Numbered from the stretch's first letter, positions 8,844 through 18,902 are shown. The stretch is 64,000 bases of DNA from Streptomyces sp. NBC_01485 (GCF_036227125.1 NZ_CP109435.1:7812001-7876000); one strand, 5' to 3'. Program-made: numbers and translations. The notes: a model not told the origin generated them from the letters alone.

Positions 8844-11800
8844 GTGGCCGCGTTGGACCCGCGGACCGACAGCGCGACGGAGACGAAGGTGCGCACGGTC
8901 TGCTCGTACTGCGGTGTCGGCTGCGGCATGGTCCTCGACGTGGGCATGGGCCCGGACGGACGCCGTACGGTCCTGAAGGCGTCCGGTGACAAGGCGCACC
9001 CGGCGAACTTCGGCCGGCTGTGCACCAAGGGCGCGACCACCGCCGACATGCTCGCCGCGCCAGGCCGCCTGACCACCGCCCTCGTCCGCCCGGACCGCGG
9101 CGCGGAGCCGGAGCCCGCCCCCGTGGACGCGGCCGTCGCCGAGACGGCACGGCGGCTGCGGGCGATCGTCGACGAGCACGGCCCCGACGCGGTCGCCCTC
9201 TACGTGTCCGGGCAGATGAGCCTGGAAGCGCAGTACCTGGCGAACAAGCTGGTCAAGGGCTACCTCCGGAGCAACCAGATCGAGTCGAACTCCCGGCTGT
9301 GCATGGCCAGCGCCGGAACCGGTTACAAGCTGTCGCTGGGCGCCGACGGCCCGCCCGGTTCCTACGAGGATCTCGACCAGGCGGACGTCTTCCTCGTCAT
9401 CGGCTCCAACATGGCCGACTGCCACCCGATCCTGTTCCTGCGGATGATGGACCGGGTGAAAGCGGGCGCGAAACTGATCGTCGTCGACCCGCGCCGCACC
9501 GCCACCGCCGCGAAGGCCGACCTGTTCCTCCAGGTCAGGCCCGGTACCGACCTCGCCCTCCTGAACGGCCTGCTCCACCTCCTGCACGAGAACGGCCACA
9601 CCGACCCCGACTTCGTCGCCGCGTACACCGAGGGCTGGGCGGCGATGCCGGAGTTCCTCGCCGACTACCCGCCCGCGACCGTCGCGGAGATCACCGGCAT
9701 CCCGGAGGCCGACCTCCGCACGGCCGCCCGGCTGATCGGGGAGGCGGGGGAGTGGACCAGTTGCTGGACCATGGGCCTCAACCAGTCCACGCACGGCACC
9801 TGGAACACCAACGCGCTCGTCAACCTCCACCTCGCCACCGGCGCGATCTGCCGCCCCGGCAGCGGGCCCTTCTCCCTCACCGGCCAGCCCAACGCCATGG
9901 GCGGCCGGGAAATGGGCTACATGGGACCGGGGCTGCCCGGCCAGCGCTCCGTCCTCGTCGACGCCGACCGCGCCTTCGTAGAGGAGCTGTGGGGGCTTCA
10001 GCCGGGCACGATCCGGGCCGACGGCGTCGGCAAGGGCACCGTCGAGATGTTCCAGAAGATGGCCGACGGCGAGATCAAGGCCTGCTGGATCATCTGCACC
10101 AACCCGGTCGCCTCCGTCGCCAACCGCAGGACGGTCATCGAGGGTCTGGAGGCCGCCGAGTTCGTCGTCGCCCAGGACGTCTTCGCCGACACCGAGACCA
10201 ACGCGTACGCCGACGTCGTCCTGCCCGGCGCCCTGTGGACCGAGACCGAGGGCGTCCTCATCAACAGCGAGCGCAACCTCACCCTGGCCCGGCCCGCAGC
10301 CGACCCGCCCGGCGAGGCCACCGCCGACTGGCGGCTCATCGCGGCCGTCGCCCGCGCGATGGGCTACGCGGACGGCTTCACCTACGAAAGCGCCGAGCAG
10401 ATCTTCGAGGAGATCAAGCGCGCCCACAACCCGGCGACCGGCTACGACCTGCGCGGAGTGACGTACGACCGGCTGCGCGCCACCCCCGTGCAGTGGCCGG
10501 CCGCCACCGCCGACGGCCCGGACCGCAACCCGATCCGGTACGTGAACGACGACGGCTCGCTCACCTTTCCCACCGCCTCCGGCCGTGCCGTCTTCCACCC
10601 GCGCCCGCACGTCCCGCCCGCCGAGATGCCCGACGACGACTACCCGTTCGTCCTGAACACCGGCCGCCTCCAGCACCAGTGGCACACCCTGACGAAGACC
10701 GCGAAGGTGGCCAAGCTCAACAAGCTCGACCCCGGGCCGTTCGTCGAGGTGCACCCCGAGGACGCCGCCGCGCTCGGCCTCGCCGACGGCGACTCCGTCG
10801 AGGTCGCCTCGCGGCGCGGGCGGGCCGTGCTGCCGGCCGTCGTCACCGACCGCGTCCTGCCCGGCTCCTGTTTCGCGCCGTTCCACTGGAACGACCTGTT
10901 CGGCGAGTACCTGAGCGTCAACGCGGTCACCAGCGACGCCGTCGACCCGCTCTCCTTCCAGCCCGAACTGAAGGTGTGCGCGGTCTCACTGACGAAGGTG
11001 TCGACCCCGGTCAGCGTGCAGATCCCGACCACGGGCACCCCTACGACGAGGACGTCGGCCACACACACGCCGGTCCTGGCGGCGCCCACGTCCACGCTCA
11101 CATCCACGCCCGTCCTCGTGCCGACCGCCGTCCAGCCCTCCGCCTCCGCCGCCGCCGTCTTCGGCCTGGAACCCGCCCCGCCGCCGGTCCTGACCGAGCG
11201 CGAACGGCAGTACCTGGTCGGTTTCCTCGCCGGCATCCCGGCCGGCGCCCCCGGCGTCCCCGTCCTCCCGCCGGACGCGCCGTTCAGCCACGAGCACGCC
11301 CTGTGGGTCAACGGCACCCTCGCCGGCATGTACTCCCGCACCACTGCCGTTGCCGCGCCCCAGGAGTCGCCGCTGCGCCGGGTCGTGATCCTGTGGGCCT
11401 CGCAGACCGGCAACGCCGAGGACTTCGCCGCCACCACCGCCGCCCGGCTCACCGCGGGCGGGCACCCGGCCTCCCTCATATCCATGGACGAGGCCGACCC
11501 CGCCGCCCTGCCCGCAGAAGCCGACCTGCTGCTGATCACCAGCACCTTCGGCGACGGCGACGCCCCCGACAACGGCGCCGGTTTCTGGGACGGCCTCGAC
11601 GCGCTGGACACCGGCCGCCTCGAAGGCCGCCGCTACGCCGTCCTCGCCTTCGGGGACTCCTCGTACGACGACTTCTGCGGCCACGGCCGACGCCTGGACC
11701 ACCGGCTGGACGAGCTCGGCGCGGTCCGGCTCGCCCCGCGCACCGACTGCGAACCGGACTACGAGACGGAGGCCGAGGCCTGGCTCGACCAGGTGGTCAC

Positions 11801-13088
11801 CGCCCTGAAGGAGGCCACAGAGCTCCTCCCCGCGGCCCCCGCCGAGTCGCCGGGTCCTGGCCTCGCCCCCGCCCCGGCCCTCGGCTCCGCCCAGACGCCC
11901 GCCGACACCGCCACCCTCCCCACCACCGCCGCGACGCCCGCACCCCCCGTCCCTCCCCGCGCCAAGCGCCCCGTCCCCGTCACCGCCCGTCTCACCGGCA
12001 ACCGGCTGCTCAGCCTGCCGGGTTCCGGCAAGGAGGTCCGGCGCTTCACCTTCGACACCAGCGACAGCGAGACCCCGCTCGTCTACGAGGCCGGCGACGC
12101 CCTCGGCGTGCGCCCCCTCAACTCCCCGGAGCTGGTGGCGGAGTGGCTGACCGTCACCGGTCTCGACGCGCACACGCCCGTCGTCGTCAACGGTGTCGGA
12201 GAGGTCGCCCTCGGCGAGGCCCTGCTGCGCCATCTCGACGTCACCCGGGTCACGTCGGCCCTGCTCCGCTTCACCGCCGACCGCACCCGCGACCCGCGCG
12301 AGCTGCGCAAGCTCCTGCGTCCCGACAACAAGGACGAGCTGGCGAAGTGGTCCTGGGGCCGCCAAGCCGTCGACGTGGCCGCCGAGTTCGGCGTCCGCGC
12401 CGACGCCCAGGAGTGGGCCGAGCTGTTCGGACGGCTGCAACCGCGCCTGTACTCCATCTCCTCCAGCCCGCTGACCGACCCCCACCTCGTCTCGCTCACC
12501 GTCTCGGTCGTGCGGTACGAGAACCTGGCCGGCCGCCCCCGGCAGGGCGTCTGCTCGCCGTTCCTCGCCGACGCCGGACCCGGCACCGAGGTCCCGGTCC
12601 ACGTGCAGCGCTCCCCGCACTTCCGCCCGCCCGCCGATCCGGCGACCCCGATGGTGATGGTCGGCCCGGGTACCGGCGTCGCGCCGTTCGTCGGGTTCCT
12701 GGAGGAGCGCCGGGAGCGCGGGCACCGGGCGCCGAACTGGCTGTTCTTCGGCGAGCAGCACCGGGCGACGGACTACTACTACGCGGACGAGCTGGCCGGT
12801 CTGCGGGCCGACGGCACCCTCGCCCGCCTGGACACCGCCTTCTCCCGCGACCAGCGCGCCAAGGTCTACGTCCAGGACCGGATCCGCGAGCACGGCTCCC
12901 ACCTGTGGTCCTGGCTCCAGGACGGCGCCCACTTCTACGTCTGCGGCGACGCCTCCCGCATGGCCAAGGACGTCGACCGGGCCCTGCGCGACGTCGCCGT
13001 CGTCCACGGCGGCATGAGCGAGGAGGCGGCGGCGGCCCATGTGAAGCAACTCGCCACCGACAAGCGGTACGTGCGGGACGTCTACTGA
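8844..13088 (+). CDS. nasA: single-chain assimilatory nitrate reductase fused to a CysJ-like flavoprotein
   Basis: A 1414-aa fusion reducing nitrate to nitrite with NAD(P)H electrons in the cytoplasm. Domains in order: [4Fe-4S] motif (Cys20, 23, 27, 60) and a bis-MGD molybdopterin oxidoreductase to about residue 700, with Cys153 in N-S-R-L-C-M as probable Mo ligand; a Thr/Pro-rich linker (about 716-775); a bacterioferritin-associated-ferredoxin-sized segment without clear cysteines; flavodoxin (about 846-985, S-Q-T-G-N-A); a second Pro/Ala linker; and a CysJ-type FAD/NADPH module to the C-terminus with R-L-Y-S-I-S-S and G-P-G-T-G-V-A-P near 1270. Ordinary Nas enzymes take electrons from a separate subunit; here that role is fused in. 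The GTG has GGAAAGGGG upstream. No nitrite reductase or transporter is adjacent. Confidence 0.92.
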   Translation: MAALDPRTDSATETKVRTVCSYCGVGCGMVLDVGMGPDGRRTVLKASGDKAHPANFGRLCTKGATTADMLAAPGRLTTALVRPDRGAEPEPAPVDAAVAETARRLRAIVDEHGPDAVALYVSGQMSLEAQYLANKLVKGYLRSNQIESNSRLCMASAGTGYKLSLGADGPPGSYEDLDQADVFLVIGSNMADCHPILFLRMMDRVKAGAKLIVVDPRRTATAAKADLFLQVRPGTDLALLNGLLHLLHENGHTDPDFVAAYTEGWAAMPEFLADYPPATVAEITGIPEADLRTAARLIGEAGEWTSCWTMGLNQSTHGTWNTNALVNLHLATGAICRPGSGPFSLTGQPNAMGGREMGYMGPGLPGQRSVLVDADRAFVEELWGLQPGTIRADGVGKGTVEMFQKMADGEIKACWIICTNPVASVANRRTVIEGLEAAEFVVAQDVFADTETNAYADVVLPGALWTETEGVLINSERNLTLARPAADPPGEATADWRLIAAVARAMGYADGFTYESAEQIFEEIKRAHNPATGYDLRGVTYDRLRATPVQWPAATADGPDRNPIRYVNDDGSLTFPTASGRAVFHPRPHVPPAEMPDDDYPFVLNTGRLQHQWHTLTKTAKVAKLNKLDPGPFVEVHPEDAAALGLADGDSVEVASRRGRAVLPAVVTDRVLPGSCFAPFHWNDLFGEYLSVNAVTSDAVDPLSFQPELKVCAVSLTKVSTPVSVQIPTTGTPTTRTSATHTPVLAAPTSTLTSTPVLVPTAVQPSASAAAVFGLEPAPPPVLTERERQYLVGFLAGIPAGAPGVPVLPPDAPFSHEHALWVNGTLAGMYSRTTAVAAPQESPLRRVVILWASQTGNAEDFAATTAARLTAGGHPASLISMDEADPAALPAEADLLLITSTFGDGDAPDNGAGFWDGLDALDTGRLEGRRYAVLAFGDSSYDDFCGHGRRLDHRLDELGAVRLAPRTDCEPDYETEAEAWLDQVVTALKEATELLPAAPAESPGPGLAPAPALGSAQTPADTATLPTTAATPAPPVPPRAKRPVPVTARLTGNRLLSLPGSGKEVRRFTFDTSDSETPLVYEAGDALGVRPLNSPELVAEWLTVTGLDAHTPVVVNGVGEVALGEALLRHLDVTRVTSALLRFTADRTRDPRELRKLLRPDNKDELAKWSWGRQAVDVAAEFGVRADAQEWAELFGRLQPRLYSISSSPLTDPHLVSLTVSVVRYENLAGRPRQGVCSPFLADAGPGTEVPVHVQRSPHFRPPADPATPMVMVGPGTGVAPFVGFLEERRERGHRAPNWLFFGEQHRATDYYYADELAGLRADGTLARLDTAFSRDQRAKVYVQDRIREHGSHLWSWLQDGAHFYVCGDASRMAKDVDRALRDVAVVHGGMSEEAAAAHVKQLATDKRYVRDVY

Positions 13089-13179
13089 CGGGAGTCGCCA
13101 GCAGAGCCCGTGGGAGCTCGTTGGAGCCGGGGGGACCTGAGGGAACCGTGGGAACCAAGTGGCGTTGCGCCGAAGAGAG

Positions 13180-13211
13180 TTGATATTCGGTCAATACGGC
13201 GCGTCTATGTT
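13180..13211 (+). promoter_or_regulatory. candidate promoter and operator of the beta-galactosidase gene
   Basis: A local AT-rich patch carries TTGATA (13180-13185) and TATGTT (13206-13211), a good TANNNT -10 box, with a long 20-nt spacer. TTGATA...GGTCAA forms an imperfect inverted repeat in the -35 region that could bind a repressor. The regulator is unknown and no LacI-family gene is adjacent. Confidence 0.35.
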
Positions 13212-13295
13212 CGTTTTTTCAACAGGAGTGGACAAGATCTGACGCACCCTCCGTCCGTGCACAGCCGCACGGTCGCCCCGAGGAAGGTCGTGGTC

Positions 13296-16200
13296 ATGTC
13301 GCACCCGCACGTGTCGTCCATGGACCGGCCGGACCGCCCCCAGCGGGTGGAGCCGGACCACCAGCGGCGGCCGGCCGTCAGCCGACGCCGTCTGCTCGAG
13401 GGGTCGGCCGCCGCCCTCGGCGCGGTCGCCCTGTCCGCCCCGTCCACCGCCCACCGGGCCGTCGCGGCGGACGGCACCCCGGGACAGCCGCAGTGGAACG
13501 GCTCGATCGACGTCTTCCGGCTCGGCACCGAGGCCCCGCACACCACCCTCATGCCGTACGCGGACCTCGCCCAGGCCCTCGCCGCCGACCGCACCCGCTC
13601 CCCGTACCGGCTGAGCCTCGACGGCACCTGGAAGTTCGCCCACGCAGACCGCCCCGACGACCGCGACGCCGACTTCCACCGCACCGACCTCGACGACAGC
13701 GGCTGGGACACCCTCCCCGTCCCCTCGGCCTGGCAGTTGCACGGTCACGACCGCCCGATCTACATCAACAGCGACTACCCGTGGTGGGGCGCCAACGGCC
13801 TGGGCGAGGAGGCGCAGCCGCCGCACGCCCCCACCCGCTACAACCCCGTGGGCCAGTACCGCCGCACCTTCACGCTTCCGGGCGGCTGGGCGCGGCGGCG
13901 GACGTTCCTGCACTTCGAAGGCGTCAAGTCCGCCCACTACGTATGGATCAACGGGGAGTTGGTCGGCTACCACGAGGACTCCTACGACCCCGCCGAGTAC
14001 GACATCACCCCGCACCTCGAGCCGGGCGCCAACCAGATCGCCGTGGAGGTCTACCGCTACTCCGACGGCGACTGGCTGGAGGACCAGGACATGATCCGGC
14101 TGAGCGGCATCTTCCGCTCGGTCTACCTGTACTCCACACCGGCCGTCCACCTGCGCGACTTCAGACTCGACACCCCGCTGACCGACGGCTACCGGGCGGC
14201 CGCCCTGTCGGTCACCGCGAGCGTGCGGGACTACGGCGGACAGGGCGCGGGCCGCTACTCCGTCGAGACCCAGCTCTACGACGCGCACGGGCATCCGGTG
14301 TGGTCCCGGCCGCTCCAGCAGGCCGTCGCCGTCGGCTCCGGCCAGGAGACGACCGTCCAGGCGGCGAAGGCGGTGCCCGCGCCGCGCCTGTGGTCGGCCG
14401 AGCACCCGAACCTCTACACCGCCGTGCTCCGGCTGCGCGACCCGGCGGGGCGGGTGACCGAGACCGTCTCCCACCGGGTCGGCCTGCGCGAGTTCGCGCT
14501 CAAGGACGGGCTGATGCGCATCAACGGCAACCCGGTCTCCTTCCGGGGCACCAACCGGCACGAGATGCACCCCGTCCACGGCTCGGCCCTCACCCGCGCG
14601 GACATGGTCGAGGACATCGGGATCATCAAGCGGCTGAACATCAACTCCGTCCGCACCTCGCACTACCCCAACAACCCGCTCTGGCTGGAACTCGCCGACG
14701 AGTACGGCCTGTACCTCGTGGACGAGACCAACCTCGAGACCCACGGCATCCGGAACGAGTACCCCGGTGACCACGCCGAGTGGACCAGGGCGTGCGTGGC
14801 CCGCGCCCAGAACATGGTCCACCGCGACAAGAACCACGCGTCGGTCGTCGTCTGGTCCCTCGGCAACGAGGCCGGCGGCGGCAGCACGTTCACCGCCATG
14901 CACGACTGGATCCGCTCCTACGACACCACCCGCGTCATCCAGTACGAGGGCGACGACCGCCCGGGGATCAGCGACATCCGCTCCGAGATGTACGACAGTC
15001 CCGCCCGCGTCGAGGCCCGGGCGAAGGACACCGCCGACACCCGGCCGTACGTGATGATCGAGTACTCCCACGCGATGGGCAACTCCAGCGGGAACTTCAA
15101 GAAGTACTGGGACCTCGTCCGCGCCCACGACGTACTCCAGGGCGGCTGGATCTGGGACTTCGTCGACCAGGCCCTCGACTGGCCCACCCCGGCGCGCAAG
15201 CTGTTCACCGAGGCCGGACCCGCCGCGCTGCACGGCGAACTCATCGCCCCCGGCGGCACGTTCACCCGGGAGCAGGGCGTCTTCGGCGGTACGGTCTTCG
15301 CCCGAGACGCGCGCCTCGACCTCACCGGCTCCCTCACGCTGGAGGCCTGGATCACCCCGCACGTCACCGGCTACCACCAGCCGATCCTGGCCAAGGGCGA
15401 CACTCAGTACGCCCTGAAGCAGTCGGACCGGACCCTTGAGTTCTTCGTCTACGGCAGCGGCCAGTGGATCACCGCGAGCTGGCCGCTGCCGGACGACTGG
15501 ACCGGCGCCGAACACCACGTGGCGGGCGTCTTCGACGCGGCGGCGGGCACCCTGACCCTCCATGTCGACGGCACGGTCCGGGCCACCCGGACCACCACGG
15601 TGCGCCCCGCCGTCAACACCGCGCCCCTGTCGCTGGCCACCGACGTCGACAACCCGACCCGGGAGTTCAGCGGCACGATCCGCCGCGCCCGGGTGTACGC
15701 CCGGGCGCTGACCGCCGCCGAACTGGCCTCCGCCGGCCGTGGCCCCGGCGACGACGGCGTGCGGTTCTGGTTCGACGCCGCCACCGTCGGGCTCACCGAG
15801 CGACGGCCCCGCGAGGCGTCGTTCCGCGCCTACGGCGGCGACTGGGGCGACAACCCCAACGACGGGGCCTTCTCCGGCGACGGCATCGTCACCGCCGACC
15901 GCGGACTCACCGGCAAGTCGGCGGAGGTCAAGCGCATCTACCAGGCCGTGCAGGTCACTTCGGGCCCCACACCCGGCACGGTCACCCTCACCAACGAGTA
16001 CCTCTTCACCAACCTCCGGGAATTCGACGGACGTTGGGAGCTTGTCGGCGACGGCCACGTACTGGAACGCGGAAAGCTGACCCGTGTCCAACTGGACGTG
16101 GCTCCGCTGTCGAGCAGGAACATCACCGTGCCGTTCACGCTGCCGGGCGACCCGGTGCCGGGCGCGGAGTACTTCCTCCAACTGTCGTTCACCACAAGGG

Positions 16201-17222
16201 AGACGACGAAGTGGGCGAAGGCCGGCTTCGAGGTGGCCAGGCAGCAACTCGCCGTCGACGCGGGCAGCCCCGCCGTCACGCCCGTGTCCCTGGCCGGCGT
16301 CCCCGCGCTCAGCTATGCGGACGGCGACGGGTCGGTCACCGTCACGGGCACGGACTTCTCGGTCACCGTCGACAAGAAGACCGGCGTCATCACCTCGTAC
16401 CAGGCCGACGGCGCCCAACTCATCGCCTCCGGCCCGGCCCCGAACTTCTGGCGCGCCCCCACCGACAACGACCGCGGCAACGGCCAGCACACCCGCAACC
16501 AGACCTGGCGCGACGCCGGCGAGCACCGCAAGGTGACCGCGGTGACGGTGCGGGCGCTGCGCGACCGGGCTGTCGAGATCAAGGTCGCCGGCACCCTGCC
16601 CACGACGACGGAATCGACGTACACCACCACCTACACCGTCTTCGGAAACGGTGAGATCAAGGTCGACAACACCCTGCACCCGGGCGCGACTTCACTGCCG
16701 TACATCCCGGAGGTCGGCACCCTGCTGTTCCTCCCCGCCCGCCTGGAGCGACTGCACTACTACGGCCGCGGCCCCGAGGAGAACCACTGGGACCGCAACG
16801 ACGCCACCGACGTCGGCCTGTACTCCGGCACCGTCACCGGCCAGTGGACCTCCTACCTGCGCCCGCAGGAGAACGGCAACAAGACCGACGTCCGCTGGGC
16901 CGCCCTCACCGACGACGACGGCAACGGCCTGCTCGTCTCCGGCGAGCCCCTCCTGGAGATCAACGCCTCGCACTTCACACCCGAGGACCTGTCGGTCGGC
17001 GCCCGCCACGACTACCAGCTCACCCCCCGCAAGGAGGTCGTACTCCGCCTGAACCACCGCCAGATGGGCGTCGGCGGCGACAACAGCTGGGGCGCGCACA
17101 CCCACAACGAGTACAAACTCTTCGCCGACCGCGACTACACACACACCTACCGGCTGCGACCGCTGACGAACATCGCCGAGGCGACGACCGCCTCACGACG
17201 CCCGACGGCGACATCCGAGTAA
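13296..17222 (+). CDS. Tat-exported GH2 beta-galactosidase with inserted LamG domain
   Basis: A 1308-aa LacZ-type glycosidase. S-R-R-R-L-L at 29-34 before a hydrophobic stretch is a twin-arginine signal. The sugar-binding and immunoglobulin-like GH2 domains are followed by the TIM barrel with acid/base Glu525 (G-N-E-A-G-G-G) and nucleophile Glu589 (I-E-Y-S-H-A-M-G-N). The C-terminus is the small-chain beta-galactosidase domain (F-W-R-A-P-T-D-N-D, Y-G-R-G-P-E-E-N). Residues about 652-815 form a LamG/concanavalin-like domain placed between D-F-V-D-Q and Y-G-G-D-W-G-D, which are nearly contiguous in E. coli LacZ. The ATG at 13296 has AGGAAGG 8 nt upstream. Extracellular galactoside hydrolysis is inferred from the signal; the LamG part probably helps bind polymer. 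Confidence 0.9.
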   Translation: MSHPHVSSMDRPDRPQRVEPDHQRRPAVSRRRLLEGSAAALGAVALSAPSTAHRAVAADGTPGQPQWNGSIDVFRLGTEAPHTTLMPYADLAQALAADRTRSPYRLSLDGTWKFAHADRPDDRDADFHRTDLDDSGWDTLPVPSAWQLHGHDRPIYINSDYPWWGANGLGEEAQPPHAPTRYNPVGQYRRTFTLPGGWARRRTFLHFEGVKSAHYVWINGELVGYHEDSYDPAEYDITPHLEPGANQIAVEVYRYSDGDWLEDQDMIRLSGIFRSVYLYSTPAVHLRDFRLDTPLTDGYRAAALSVTASVRDYGGQGAGRYSVETQLYDAHGHPVWSRPLQQAVAVGSGQETTVQAAKAVPAPRLWSAEHPNLYTAVLRLRDPAGRVTETVSHRVGLREFALKDGLMRINGNPVSFRGTNRHEMHPVHGSALTRADMVEDIGIIKRLNINSVRTSHYPNNPLWLELADEYGLYLVDETNLETHGIRNEYPGDHAEWTRACVARAQNMVHRDKNHASVVVWSLGNEAGGGSTFTAMHDWIRSYDTTRVIQYEGDDRPGISDIRSEMYDSPARVEARAKDTADTRPYVMIEYSHAMGNSSGNFKKYWDLVRAHDVLQGGWIWDFVDQALDWPTPARKLFTEAGPAALHGELIAPGGTFTREQGVFGGTVFARDARLDLTGSLTLEAWITPHVTGYHQPILAKGDTQYALKQSDRTLEFFVYGSGQWITASWPLPDDWTGAEHHVAGVFDAAAGTLTLHVDGTVRATRTTTVRPAVNTAPLSLATDVDNPTREFSGTIRRARVYARALTAAELASAGRGPGDDGVRFWFDAATVGLTERRPREASFRAYGGDWGDNPNDGAFSGDGIVTADRGLTGKSAEVKRIYQAVQVTSGPTPGTVTLTNEYLFTNLREFDGRWELVGDGHVLERGKLTRVQLDVAPLSSRNITVPFTLPGDPVPGAEYFLQLSFTTRETTKWAKAGFEVARQQLAVDAGSPAVTPVSLAGVPALSYADGDGSVTVTGTDFSVTVDKKTGVITSYQADGAQLIASGPAPNFWRAPTDNDRGNGQHTRNQTWRDAGEHRKVTAVTVRALRDRAVEIKVAGTLPTTTESTYTTTYTVFGNGEIKVDNTLHPGATSLPYIPEVGTLLFLPARLERLHYYGRGPEENHWDRNDATDVGLYSGTVTGQWTSYLRPQENGNKTDVRWAALTDDDGNGLLVSGEPLLEINASHFTPEDLSVGARHDYQLTPRKEVVLRLNHRQMGVGGDNSWGAHTHNEYKLFADRDYTHTYRLRPLTNIAEATTASRRPTATSE

Positions 17223-17239
17223 CCACTTCCAGCGCCGTC

Positions 17240-17264
17240 GGCCGGCCGGGGGCAACGGCCGGCC
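17240..17264 (+). terminator. terminator of the beta-galactosidase gene
   Basis: GGCCGGCCG pairs perfectly with CGGCCGGCC around a 7-nt loop, starting 18 nt after the TAA stop. No T-tract follows. Confidence 0.7.
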
Positions 17265-17351
17265 TCAGCGCGAACGGCCCCCGTCCTCTCCAGCCGACTC
17301 CGACGCCGACGCCTGGCCGGCGGGACCCTCCCGCAGCCACCGGTCCACCCG

Positions 17352-17414
17352 ACCCTGGGCGAGGCCGTCAACGAGGCCGTGCACGGCCTGGCCGGCCACA
17401 TGATCAACATGTAG
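17352..17414 (+). pseudogene. possible C-terminal gene remnant
   Basis: The frame ending at the TAG 17412-17414 reads T-L-G-E-A-V-N-E-A-V-H-G-L-A-G-H-M-I-N-M, which looks like the amphipathic end of a real protein rather than random high-GC translation. It has no start codon or ribosome site and lies in the frame of the upstream beta-galactosidase beyond its TAA. I do not recognise a parent family. It could equally be chance. Confidence 0.2.
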
Positions 17415-17585
17415 CTCCCGCACACCGCGCCCGGCGGGACCGCTCACCCGAACGGCCCGCCGCGCTCGCCGCCGCCGTACGCCCGGGATGTGCTGGCATC
17501 CACCGGACCGAACCCGGACGGGCCCGACGGGACCTGGACGGAGACTGGCCGGGCCGGACCGGACCCGACGGCGAGGGAGCCCGCC

Positions 17586-18902
17586 ATGCCGGACAGCAGT
17601 GCCCCGGACAACGGGGCGCCGGGCAGCGGCGCTCCCGCCCCCGCCGAGCTGGCGGCACTCAAAGCGCGCATCGCCGCGCTGGAAGCGGAACGCACCCGCC
17701 GCCCCACCCACCACCGGGTCCGCTCGATCGTCGCGGTCGTCCTCATCGTCCTCGGCTGCGTCCTGGCCCCGCTGGCCGTGGTCGCCGCCTGGACGTCCGA
17801 CATCGTGGGCGACACGGATCGCTATGTCGACACCGTCCGCCCCCTCGCGCGCGACCGGGACGTGCAGAACGCCGCCGCCACCCGCGTCACGAACGCCGTC
17901 ATGGACCACATCGACCTCGACGCACTGCTCCAGGACGTGCTCCCGGCCCAACGCCCGCTCGTCCAGAAGGCGTTGGGCAAGCTCGGCGGCTCCATCGAGG
18001 GCGCCGTCAGCAGTTTCGTGCACGACAAGGCGCAGGCCGTCATCGCCTCCGACGCCTTCGAACGCATCTGGGTCGACGCCAACCGCCACATCCACAACAC
18101 CGTGAACAAGGCCCTCACCGGCAGCGGCGGCGGCGCCGTCAAGATCGAGAAGAACACGGTGACCGTGGACCTCGCCCCGGTCGTCGACCAGGTCAAACAA
18201 CGGCTGGTCGACTCCGGCATGACGATCGCGAAGAGGATCCCCGAGATCCACACCGACTTCACGGTCGTCAGATCCGACGACATCGGCAAGGTCAAGACCT
18301 ACTTCCGGCTGCTGCAACTGGCCGGTCTGTGGCTGCCCGTGGTCGCCGTCCTGCTGGTGGCGTCCGGCGTACTGCTCTCCACCCACCGCCGACGCGTCCT
18401 GATCGTCTCCGCGCTCTGCTTCGCCTTCGCCACCCTCCTGCTGGGCGTCGCGCTCACCGTCTTCCGGGTCGTCTACCTGGACGCCCTCCCGGCCGGCATC
18501 TCACAGCCGGCCGCCGGATCCGTCTACGACACGCTCACCCGTTTCCTGCGCACCTCCGTGCGGGAGGTCGTCGCCCTCGGCGTGGTGGTCGCCCTCGCCG
18601 CCTGGCTGACCGGACCGGGCCACTGGGCCACCCTCGTCCGAGGGCTGTGGCACTCGGGCATCGGCGCCGTGCGTGCGACCGCCGACCACGCCGGACTGCG
18701 CACCGGCCCCGTCGGCCCGTTCGTGCACCGCTTCCGCACCTGGATCACCTGGATCCTGGCCGGGGCGGCCGTCCTGGCCTATCTGCTGTGGCCGTACCCG
18801 ACCGGCTGGGTCGTCGTCGGCCTCGCCCTCGCCCTGCTCTTCGCGCAGGGCGTCGTCGACTTCCTCGCCACCCGGCCCCGCCGAAAGGACAGCCCCGCAT
18901 GA
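17586..18902 (+). CDS. hypothetical multi-pass membrane protein
   Basis: A 438-aa protein of unknown function. A short Pro/Ala-rich N-terminus leads into a probable coiled coil (A-L-K-A-R-I-A-A-L-E-A-E-R) and a first membrane segment near residues 45-70. A soluble region of about 190 residues follows, probably extracytoplasmic, then four to five C-terminal membrane segments. The loop is rich in amphipathic helices and charged residues (D-R-D-V-Q-N-A-A-A, V-D-Q-V-K-Q-R-L), consistent with oligomerisation outside the membrane. The ATG at 17586 has GAGGGAG 6 nt upstream; the frame extends to 17490 without support. It overlaps the next gene by ATGA, so the two are co-translated. Confidence 0.75.
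   Translation: MPDSSAPDNGAPGSGAPAPAELAALKARIAALEAERTRRPTHHRVRSIVAVVLIVLGCVLAPLAVVAAWTSDIVGDTDRYVDTVRPLARDRDVQNAAATRVTNAVMDHIDLDALLQDVLPAQRPLVQKALGKLGGSIEGAVSSFVHDKAQAVIASDAFERIWVDANRHIHNTVNKALTGSGGGAVKIEKNTVTVDLAPVVDQVKQRLVDSGMTIAKRIPEIHTDFTVVRSDDIGKVKTYFRLLQLAGLWLPVVAVLLVASGVLLSTHRRRVLIVSALCFAFATLLLGVALTVFRVVYLDALPAGISQPAAGSVYDTLTRFLRTSVREVVALGVVVALAAWLTGPGHWATLVRGLWHSGIGAVRATADHAGLRTGPVGPFVHRFRTWITWILAGAAVLAYLLWPYPTGWVVVGLALALLFAQGVVDFLATRPRRKDSPA

Larger units (their letters stand above)
17223..17585. other. 363-bp intergenic region with terminator and possible gene remnant
   Basis: It contains the hairpin at 17240-17264, a short in-frame remnant ending at 17414, and the ribosome site (GAGGGAG, 17573-17579) of the next gene. 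No complete gene with a start codon and ribosome site is visible. Confidence 0.6.

Noticed and set aside
10986..13049. 687-aa minus-strand open frame
   Set aside because: Antisense to the flavoprotein half of the nitrate reductase; no motif or ribosome site.
13191..16679. 1162-aa minus-strand open frame
   Set aside because: Antisense to the beta-galactosidase gene; composition and absence of motifs show it is not coding.
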